This document shows, in pieces, positions 40,591 through 46,591 of a stretch of DNA of 46,591 bases. The DNA comes from Psychrobacter sp. Pi2-1. Its GTDB lineage: Bacteria; Pseudomonadota; Gammaproteobacteria; Pseudomonadales; Moraxellaceae. The stretch is from NCBI RefSeq assembly GCF_904846645.1, contig NZ_CAJHBO010000022.1:1-46591 (forward strand), given 5' to 3'. The translations under genes were made by a program, and so were the position numbers. The notes under the pieces are model-generated. The model saw only the letters and a list, made by a program, of their open reading frames with translations. It was not told the DNA's origin and did no database searches. Positions within the stretch are counted from its first letter, which is position 1. Every line of letters starts with the position of its first letter.

Positions 40591-42744
40591 TTAACCGCGA
40601 CGCCAAGTATGGTATTTTTCTAACCAACTTAATACGGTCTCAGGGGCGTGAGCACGTTTCCACTCACCAGCGGCGTATTTGTTGCCTTCTGCCCAAGTAG
40701 GGTAGCTATGAATGGTGCCCAATATTTTATTAAGACCCAGACCGTGTTTCATGGCCAGTACAAACTCAGCGATTAGGTCGCCTGCATGTTCAGACACTAC
40801 CGTAACGCCCAGTATTTTGTCTTTACCTTTTGGTGTGATGACTTTGATAAAGCCTTTAGCTGCGCTATCCGTAATGGCGCGATCCAGCTCTTCAAACTCA
40901 AAACGAGTAATCTCGTAATCGATGCCTTTATCAATGGCCTCTTGCTCGTTGATACCGACACGAGCGACTTCGGGGTCGATAAACGTAACCCAAGGAATGA
41001 CGCGATAATCTACTTTAAACTTCTTCAGATTGCCAAATAAGCCATTGACTGCAGCGTACCAACCCTGATGGGCAGCGACATGAGTAAACTGGTAGGGACC
41101 GACAATATCGCCTGCAGCAAAGATATTGGGATATAACGTCTCGAGATATTCGTTGGTCACGATAGTACGATTGGTTTCGATACCTAGCGCCTCTAAACCA
41201 TAACCTTCGAGGCGTGCGCTACGACCAACGGCACAAAGAAGCTCATCATACTCGATATCGATTTCTGTTTCATTGTGTTTGACGATAATGTATTTTTTAC
41301 CATCACGCATCTCGCAGCGCATTGCTTGATGCGAAGTCAAAATATTGACACCGCTATCAGTGAGCGACTGGTGAGCAAAGGCAGAGACTTCGAGGTCTTC
41401 TTTACCCATAATGCGATCGCTCATCTCAATTTGCGTCACATTAGAACCCAATCGAGCAAAGCTTTGAGCAAGCTCGCTACCGATTGGACCACCGCCCAGT
41501 ACTACTAGCTTTTTCGGAGCTTCTTCTAGTTCAGCAAACTTGGTCCATAGCGTGTCACTGGTTACGTAGCCCGTTTCTTCTATACCTGGTAGAGGTGGTA
41601 CAAATGGACGGGCACCAGTGGCAATGACGATGGTGCGCGCTGTTAGGGTCTGCATGCCGCCGCCATTTAGCTGAATTTCTACTGTCCACGGGTCAATCAA
41701 TTTAGCATAGCCTTTGACCACATCGACGCCCAGATTGGTATAACGTTCAACGCTATCGTGCGGGGCAATATCAGCCACTACTTGCTGTACGCGTGCCATC
41801 ACTTTTTTGAATGAAAACTGCGGTACGGTGTTCTCTAGACCGTAGTTTTCCCCATGACGAATTTGATCAGCGATTTTTGCGCTCTTAATGATGGCTTTAC
41901 TTGGTACGCAGCCATAATTTAGACAATCGCCGCCCATTTCACCTGCTTCAATCAGTGTGACTTTTGCTTTTACCGCTGCGGCAATGTAGCTTGTGACCAA
42001 TCCGCCTGCGCCTGCGCCAATCACAATCATATTGCGATCAAACTTTTTAGGTTTGGTGTGGTTTTTATAAACACGGCGTTTTTTAAACATGTTCAACACT
42101 CCTTTTGCTATTAATGGGAAGAAACCTAATAAAGCAAACGAGACAATTAAGTTGAAAGATAAAATACCCGATAAGCTGTCTATCTGTGCCAGCTGTGTCC
42201 CTGCATTGACAAAGACAAACGTCCCAGCCAGCATGCCGATTTGACTGACCCAGTAATAAGTCCATGTTTTAATAGACGTTACACCCATCAATAGGTTAAT
42301 CAAAAAGAATGGAAATATGGGTACTAGGCGTAAGGTAAATAAGTAAAAGCCGCCTTCTTTTTCGACGCCTGCATCAATAGCTGCCAACCGCTCAGGAAAG
42401 CGCTGCTTGATGGTGTCACGCAGTAAATATCGCGATGCCAAGAAGGCAATGGTAGCACCAATACTCGATGCAAATGAGGCAACGAGCAAACCTTGTACCA
42501 AGCCGAATAAAGCACCAGCTGCCAATGTCAAAATCGCAGCACCCGGTAAGGAGAGGGCAGTAACCACGACATAGAGCAAAAAGAACCCACCGATAATCAA
42601 TAGCGGTGACTGCGCTTTGTATTCATTAAATTGCGCCATCGACCCTTTTAAGCCATCAAGCGTCAATAATTGATTTAGGTCAAAATAAAAAAAGCTTGCC
42701 GCTAATATCAATATTAATAGTATTAAAAATATTCTTTTAATCAT
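40591..42744 (-). CDS. VTT-domain / FAD-NAD(P) disulfide oxidoreductase fusion
   Basis: I prefer ATG 42744 (MIKRIFLILLILILAASFFY, 717 aa) over the TTG 15 nt upstream. The first ~235 residues are a DedA/TVP38-like VTT membrane domain (LSLPGAAILTLAAGALFGLV; RLVPIFPFFLINLLMGV). From about residue 240 comes a flavoprotein disulfide reductase: VIGAGAGGLVTSYIAAAV (FAD), CLNYGCVPSKA (redox Cys pair, CxxxxC), LGGGPIGSELAQSFARLGSN (NAD(P)), FAAGDIVGPYQFTHVAAHQG, and the dimer domain with IHSYPTWAEGNKYAAG (His-Glu base). It resembles mercuric/dihydrolipoamide reductases, but the substrate is unknown. Such fusions are recurrent in bacteria and imply a membrane-linked redox task. Confidence 0.85.
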   Translation of the reverse strand: MIKRIFLILLILILAASFFYFDLNQLLTLDGLKGSMAQFNEYKAQSPLLIIGGFFLLYVVVTALSLPGAAILTLAAGALFGLVQGLLVASFASSIGATIAFLASRYLLRDTIKQRFPERLAAIDAGVEKEGGFYLFTLRLVPIFPFFLINLLMGVTSIKTWTYYWVSQIGMLAGTFVFVNAGTQLAQIDSLSGILSFNLIVSFALLGFFPLIAKGVLNMFKKRRVYKNHTKPKKFDRNMIVIGAGAGGLVTSYIAAAVKAKVTLIEAGEMGGDCLNYGCVPSKAIIKSAKIADQIRHGENYGLENTVPQFSFKKVMARVQQVVADIAPHDSVERYTNLGVDVVKGYAKLIDPWTVEIQLNGGGMQTLTARTIVIATGARPFVPPLPGIEETGYVTSDTLWTKFAELEEAPKKLVVLGGGPIGSELAQSFARLGSNVTQIEMSDRIMGKEDLEVSAFAHQSLTDSGVNILTSHQAMRCEMRDGKKYIIVKHNETEIDIEYDELLCAVGRSARLEGYGLEALGIETNRTIVTNEYLETLYPNIFAAGDIVGPYQFTHVAAHQGWYAAVNGLFGNLKKFKVDYRVIPWVTFIDPEVARVGINEQEAIDKGIDYEITRFEFEELDRAITDSAAKGFIKVITPKGKDKILGVTVVSEHAGDLIAEFVLAMKHGLGLNKILGTIHSYPTWAEGNKYAAGEWKRAHAPETVLSWLEKYHTWRRG

Positions 42745-43002
42745 GAAAAGTCCGGCCAAATAAGGGAGCGAAGGCTAAAATCGTAGTTATTACTACAAAC
42801 TGTAGAATACTCATCGTCTGAACAACTAAACTTAAGTAACAATACTTAAGTAACTATAGTTGAGTAACGTGGCGATCAAATCGAATTGTCTGAATCGCCC
42901 AACTACGATAAAAAATTTAAGTCGGCAGTCTTAATAGTATATAAATTATGTCTTGCTGTCTGATGTTTATACTACTGTAGCAATAAGCACTGCCGCTGGC
43001 AT

Positions 43003-43407
43003 TTATACTGGAGACGTATTTTTACCCAATGTTAGGGTGTCATAGTCTCTCATTAAAAACAGCGCTAAACAGGCTGCCAGCATTGGCCATGCAGCAAAGA
43101 ACAATAAGTTATCAAAAGGCGTTAGATAAAGACCAAAAGATGCAAATGTAGAAGCGGCGTGTAGTAATAAAATGATGCCGTATGTCCATTTTTTGAATAG
43201 ACCTATGACAAACGAGAAGATAAGAATGATTTGTAAGCTACCAATCAGGTAAACAATAGTGATGCCCAAGTTTTCTAGTGCGTAGAATTTAGCAAATACA
43301 TTGACGGCATGCTCAGGATTTACGAATTTGTCGAGTGTCCAAAAGAAGAATACGATGAAAACACCAAGGCGAAGAAACAGTAGTGAGAGTGGCAAATGTT
43401 TTGGCAT
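43003..43407 (-). CDS. DoxX-like integral membrane protein (134 aa)
   Basis: Four hydrophobic segments are clear: LSLLFLRLGVFIVFFFWTLD, ITIVYLIGSLQIILIFSFVI, YGIILLLHAASTFASFG and LLFFAAWPMLAACLALFLM. A KFVNPEHAV loop follows segment 1, and the final RDYDTLTLG segment is typical of DoxX/DUF417-like proteins. Such proteins occur with quinone or sulfur redox enzymes, but a direct role is seldom shown. It is leftward, downstream of nothing obvious, with 258 bp of unremarkable sequence between it and the VTT fusion. Confidence 0.7.
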   Translation of the reverse strand: MPKHLPLSLLFLRLGVFIVFFFWTLDKFVNPEHAVNVFAKFYALENLGITIVYLIGSLQIILIFSFVIGLFKKWTYGIILLLHAASTFASFGLYLTPFDNLLFFAAWPMLAACLALFLMRDYDTLTLGKNTSPV

Positions 43408-43771
43408 GGATTATCTCTGTTTGAGAAAAAGTAAAAGTGAATTGGAACAAATTAAGCAAATAAAACGGGCACGATGGCACCGAACTATCAGGTAACAAAC
43501 ATAGGTAAAATATGAACAATGTTGAGTGATTACTCAAAAATAAACAAAGTATTACCACAAAATGTACTAAAAACGCATTGTAGTGGTTATTGAATAACTG
43601 TTCAAGTTGATTATATCCATGTTCTGGCAATTACAGGGTTGGGTTACTTTCTTTAACCAAACCAGCAATGTTAGGTTAAAGAAGCCCGATTTGTGTACGT
43701 TTGATTGAGCCTATCGACACATTTAACGTTTATTTTGCGCTATAAAGATTTGCATAACCCATATAAACGCA
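43408..43771. other. Non-coding gap with one inverted repeat
   Basis: No credible gene is seen here. TCTTTAACC (43650-43658) and GGTTAAAGA (43674-43682) form a 9-bp inverted pair with a 15-nt loop. It may be an operator for the DoxX-like gene or a weak leftward hairpin. The rest shows nothing notable. Confidence 0.4.
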
Positions 43772-43811
43772 AAAAGCCCTTTATAGAACATAAGTTCTAT
43801 AAAGGGCTTTT
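43772..43811. terminator. Perfect 18-bp hairpin terminator after the DUF2058 gene
   Basis: AAAAGCCCTTTATAGAAC (43772-43789) and GTTCTATAAAGGGCTTTT (43794-43811) are perfectly complementary around a 4-nt loop. It sits 50 nt after the stop of the leftward DUF2058 gene and should end that transcript. The A/T borders make it bidirectional. Confidence 0.85.
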
Positions 43812-43862
43812 GAGGGGATGCTTATAACACTATAGTAAAGCCAACAGCAGTAAAATAATGCC

Positions 43863-44396
43863 TTACCACATCAAGTCATCTGGAATCACATAAGCGGCAT
43901 ACGGATCATCTTCTGCCAATGCTTCTTCAGCAGTGTCGTTTGACACAACCATAAAGCCTTCCATTTTTGAATCGATACGATCCGCCAATGGACGAGGCAA
44001 TAGCGCGTAGCTCTCTTCCAAGCGTGCGATAACCACATGACCGGCCACGATTTGATCATAGAGTTTCTGAGTGATAGCGATTTTTTTTACCTTGGACTCA
44101 TCGACAAACTGATAGCTAACCTCACCTTCTGTCTCAGTAATTTGATGCTGCTTAATCATTTGGACGATATTGGCCTTTAATGCTTTCTCTTCCAATACGC
44201 GCTGTTTTTCTTGATTAAGCTTTTGATCCTTTTCTAGCTTTTGAGCTTGCGCCTCTGCCAACGCTTTTTTTGCTTCGACGCTTTCTGAGTCACCAGTACG
44301 CTTGGCATGTTGCGTTTGTTTGCTGATTTTTTTGGCCTTTTTGCTATCAACCAATCCAGCCTTTAATAATTGAGCCTGTAGGGCATTTTTTGCCAT
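43863..44396 (-). CDS. DUF2058 (YaiL-like) protein
   Basis: This 177-aa protein matches DUF2058: NALQAQLLKAGLVDSKKAKK at the start, a charged coiled-coil region (EAKKALAEAQAQKLEKDQKL, up to about residue 80), then a compact C-terminal domain (VSYQFVDESKVKKIAITQKL, VVIARLEESYALLPRPLADR, YAAYVIPDDLMW). The family is described as nucleoprotein or polysome-associated; the precise function is unknown. It has no membrane segment. It is monocistronic by spacing, ending at the strong hairpin. Confidence 0.88.
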   Translation of the reverse strand: MAKNALQAQLLKAGLVDSKKAKKISKQTQHAKRTGDSESVEAKKALAEAQAQKLEKDQKLNQEKQRVLEEKALKANIVQMIKQHQITETEGEVSYQFVDESKVKKIAITQKLYDQIVAGHVVIARLEESYALLPRPLADRIDSKMEGFMVVSNDTAEEALAEDDPYAAYVIPDDLMW

Positions 44397-44787
44397 AATC
44401 CAATCACCTAAATAACGATACCGAAATCATAAATGCTAAAAAATACATTGTAGCAAACTTTGCTAGCGCATGTGGTCAGACGATGATAAGACTTTATATA
44501 TAGCTAGATATCAGCCTGCGGTAAGCCAAGTACAAGGCTGTTAGTAACAAATTGCAATTATTGCAAAAGGGTTGCACACATCGCTGGATGAAGCCGTGTA
44601 AATTGGTTATTATCAAATGAAGAGGTAAATGTACTTTATAAGATAATTTTTAAAAGATAACTATTATGAAGTAAACGAAACATAGCCCGGTCAGAGAACA
44701 TAAGCCAAAGAACATAAACCAAAGAGCATAGCTTGGTCAGAACTAACAAGCTGTATAGGATTAAATAATTAAATTTAAGGACAGATT
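44397..44787. other. Intergenic region with imperfect tandem repeats before usp
   Basis: The region separates divergent genes and must hold promoters for both. Four related units follow one another: AACATAGCCCGGTCAGAG (44679-44696), AACATAAGCCAAAG (44697-44710), AACATAAACCAAAG (44711-44724) and AGCATAGCTTGGTCAG (44725-44740). They end 47 nt before the usp start, probably in its 5' untranslated leader. No small gene is evident. Confidence 0.5.
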
Positions 44788-45651
44788 ATGACAACATCAC
44801 AGCACATTTTGGCCTGTATTGACGGCTCGGCAGTGACTGAATCGGTTTGTGACTATGCAGCGTGGTATGCCAGTAAACTAAACGTACCTGTTGGATTATT
44901 GCATGTCAGTGACATACCAGCATCGACTAGACGGGATTTATCAGGTGCTATAGGCATAAATAGCCGTCAGTTTTTATTAGAAGAGTTGTCCCAATTGGAT
45001 GAGCAAAGAGCAAAAGTCGTCAACAGCTATAGTAATGCATTGGTACAAGATGCAAAAAGCCACATTCAAAGCAGTTTCGCTGATGTCAATGTTCGCGTTT
45101 ATCAACGCCACGGCAAGTTGCTTCCTAGTATTGAGCATTTCAAAGAAGAAAATCGTGCGATTGTGATGGGACGCCGCGGAGAGGATCATAAGAACAGTCG
45201 GATTAATATTGGTAGTCAGATCGAGACGGTCGCTCGTGGGTCAGATATTCCTATATTGATTTGCTCAGAGAAATTTGAAGAGCCAAGCTCCTATATGATT
45301 GCCTTTGACGGTAGTAAAACCTCTATTAAAGCAGCACGAATGGTGTCAAAAAGTCCACTATTAAAAGGTCTAAAAGGCCATATCGTGATGGTAGGCAATC
45401 ATAACGACGCCGCCAAGCAAAGTATGAGCGCCGCCGCCGCACAGTTAGAAGATGCTGGGTTTGTCGTTGAAGCACATCACTTATCTGCTTCTGATGCGGT
45501 GGACGGATTGTTAAAGTTTCAGGTAGAGAACAATGTCGACATTATGGTGGTGGGTGCGTACGGACATTCGAAATGGCAGCAATTGTTTCTCGGAAGTACA
45601 ACGACAGAAATTATCGCTAGCACGTTATCACCAGTTATTCTAGTGCGGTAA
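44788..45651 (+). CDS. Tandem universal stress protein
   Basis: This 287-aa protein has two Usp domains. The first opens ILACIDGSAVTESVCDYAAW and ends near AIVMGRRGE. The second opens YMIAFDGSKTSIKAARMVS and closes VDIMVVGAYGHSKWQQLFLG with STTTEIIA, giving the G-x2-G-x9-G-(S/T) type ATP-binding motif; in domain one the motif is less complete. Tandem Usp proteins are cytosolic and are induced by stress or starvation. AAGGACAG precedes the ATG. The gene is alone, with the repeated leader upstream and a hairpin between it and the next gene. Confidence 0.88.
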   Translation: MTTSQHILACIDGSAVTESVCDYAAWYASKLNVPVGLLHVSDIPASTRRDLSGAIGINSRQFLLEELSQLDEQRAKVVNSYSNALVQDAKSHIQSSFADVNVRVYQRHGKLLPSIEHFKEENRAIVMGRRGEDHKNSRINIGSQIETVARGSDIPILICSEKFEEPSSYMIAFDGSKTSIKAARMVSKSPLLKGLKGHIVMVGNHNDAAKQSMSAAAAQLEDAGFVVEAHHLSASDAVDGLLKFQVENNVDIMVVGAYGHSKWQQLFLGSTTTEIIASTLSPVILVR

Positions 45652-45679
45652 TAACGTCATATATTTGTGTTTATCGTCT

Positions 45680-45716
45680 AGGGCGTATCCTCAGCTTTAT
45701 ATTGTGGGTACGCCCT
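45680..45716 (+). terminator. Hairpin after the universal stress protein gene
   Basis: AGGGCGTA (45680-45687) and TACGCCCT (45709-45716) are perfectly complementary across a 21-nt loop. There is no T-run, so it is a weak or rho-assisted terminator at best, or a leader structure for the cupin gene that starts 27 nt further on. Confidence 0.45.
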
Positions 45717-45743
45717 AATCATTTAATACCTTTGGAATACTTT

Positions 45744-46427
45744 ATGCTAATTAATGCAGATTTTTCACAACGTGCTTCACTGACTCCTGAAGCACATCAA
45801 TGGATTAAGTCACCACAAAATGGTGTGGAGCGTGTCATGCTTGATCGTGTAGGCGCGGAGAAGGCTCGCGCTACTAGTCTTGTACGCTATGCGCCAAACT
45901 CTTACTTTCCGCACCATCTGCATCCAGGCGGCGAAGAGATATTGGTATTATCAGGCACTTTTTCTGCAGATGACACTCATTATCCAGCAGGTTGGTATTT
46001 ACGTAATCCACCGTCTTCAGGTCATCGGCCTTATAGTGACGAAGGTGCTGTTATTTTCGTCAAGTTACGGCAAATGTCGTCTGACGAAACGCAGCACGTG
46101 GCTATCGACACTTATAATGATGCTAATTGGCAGCAACAAGGCAACCGTACTATCTGCCCGCTTTTTTCCGATGGGGTAGAGCACGTTAGTCTACAGCGTA
46201 TCGATGCAGGCGAGTTATTATTCACTGAGACAGTTCATGGCGGTGCAGAAATATTAGTTGTAGCAGGCAAGCTAATAGAAGGTGAGCAGGTATATCAACA
46301 GGATAGTTGGATACGCCTACCGATAGATGCAAATGTACAAATAAAGGCAGGAGCAGAGGGCGCAACAATATATCTAAAAACTGGCCATCTTAACCATGTC
46401 ATCGGTTTAGACATTGAAGAGGCTTGA
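45744..46427 (+). CDS. ChrR-like double cupin protein
   Basis: I take ATG 45744 (MLINADFSQRASLTPEAHQW, 227 aa) over the GTG at 45702. Two cupin barrels are visible. The first has FPHHLHPGGEEILVLSGTF, with His/His/Glu metal ligands, then YPAGWYLRNPPSSGHRPYS. The second has TVHGGAEILVVAGKL and WIRLPIDANVQIKAG, and lacks the histidine pair, so it probably does not bind metal. ChrR anti-sigma cupins use such a fold, but I see no N-terminal zinc anti-sigma domain and no adjacent sigma gene. It is therefore better called a ChrR-like cupin that may act on oxidised or acylated substrates. Confidence 0.78.
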   Translation: MLINADFSQRASLTPEAHQWIKSPQNGVERVMLDRVGAEKARATSLVRYAPNSYFPHHLHPGGEEILVLSGTFSADDTHYPAGWYLRNPPSSGHRPYSDEGAVIFVKLRQMSSDETQHVAIDTYNDANWQQQGNRTICPLFSDGVEHVSLQRIDAGELLFTETVHGGAEILVVAGKLIEGEQVYQQDSWIRLPIDANVQIKAGAEGATIYLKTGHLNHVIGLDIEEA

Positions 46428-46465
46428 ATGACTTCGTTATTAATAGCTAGTTATTAAAACATACA

Positions 46466-46521
46466 GGGAGTTTCCTAAAAACTGTGTAACTGCTTATAAT
46501 CCATTAACAGGAGAATAAGCA
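46466..46521 (+). mobile_element. Left end of a probable IS256-family element
   Basis: GGGAGTTTCCTAAAAACTGT at 46466-46485 followed by GTAACT resembles IS256-family terminal repeats, which often contain AAACTGTGTAA. It stands 56 nt before a start codon with AGGAG, in the usual place for the element's leader. Most of the element lies beyond the window. Confidence 0.5.
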
Positions 46522-46591
46522 ATGACTAACCAAAACGACATTAAAAAACTGGCCCAGCAGATGGCTGGTAGCATGAAAAGCTTCGATGACA
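46522..46591 (+). CDS. Probable IS256-family transposase, N-terminal fragment (window edge)
   Basis: AGGAGAATAAGCA precedes ATG 46522. The 23 visible residues (MTNQNDIKKLAQQMAGSMKS, FDD) resemble the start of IS256-family (mutator type) transposases, with an L-A-x-Q-(M/L)-A-G-S-(M/I)-K-S-x-x-D-(M/L) pattern. Only the leading helix is seen, so the DDE catalytic residues cannot be checked and the call rests on a short match plus the terminal-repeat-like sequence upstream. Confidence 0.55.
   Translation, partial: MTNQNDIKKLAQQMAGSMKSFDD

Noticed and set aside
44679..44740. CRISPR array before the universal stress gene
   Set aside because: Units are short (14-18 bp), imperfect and contiguous without spacers, and there are no cas genes.

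Overview
The window looks like a Psychrobacter-type chromosome segment (Moraxellaceae, Gammaproteobacteria). Gene families and gene order support this (GlpM, CvrA/NhaP2, a Ynj-type operon, DUF2058, a VTT-oxidoreductase fusion), as does the moderate-to-low GC content. The species assignment is inference. The left ~21 kb is accessory DNA and the right ~25 kb is ordinary chromosome.

Left accessory region (1-9.8 kb). The window opens in the 3' end of an IS3-family element. It abuts a type I restriction subunit gene (hsdR) that has lost its 5' end, including the nuclease domain. Next comes a leftward block of exported proteins and lipoproteins (2993-9733): a Sec-exported protein, a CAP-domain lipoprotein, two paralogous lipoproteins, a glutamate-rich lipoprotein, and two WG-repeat proteins. 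One WG-repeat gene is split by a frameshift in a run of seven T/A.

Defence-like operon (9.9-18.4 kb). Eight or nine tightly spaced rightward genes: PP2C phosphatase, WYL regulator, a protein resembling only the C-terminal half of FtsZ, DUF1810, a short PD-(D/E)XK nuclease with a decayed tail, two overlapping DUF262 (GmrS-like) proteins, and the first 33 codons of an hsdR that breaks off at an IS3-like end. A 9-7-9 inverted repeat lies on the promoter side of the first gene. This is the best candidate for an undescribed system.

Integrase module (18.4-21.4 kb). A perfect 21-bp hairpin terminator, two small genes (one a zinc ribbon), a DUF3596-type tyrosine integrase, an excisionase-like HTH protein, a divergent Xre regulator with repeated operators, and a repeat-containing non-coding stretch next to tRNA-Gly(GCC).

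Chromosomal region (21.5-46.6 kb). A thiamine-dependent 2-keto acid decarboxylase, GlpM and a K+/H+ antiporter come first. A LysR-controlled cluster follows: guanidinobutyrase/agmatinase, 2-ketoarginine decarboxylase (AruI-like), D-lactate dehydrogenase-type flavoprotein, YjiH-type transporter and aldehyde dehydrogenase. Together these would take 2-ketoarginine to 4-aminobutyrate plus urea. After it lie a TetR regulator, a ynjB-ynjC-ynjD-ynjF-like operon, the VTT-FAD oxidoreductase fusion, a DoxX protein, DUF2058, a tandem universal stress protein and a ChrR-like double cupin. The window ends inside what is probably the left end of an IS256-family element.
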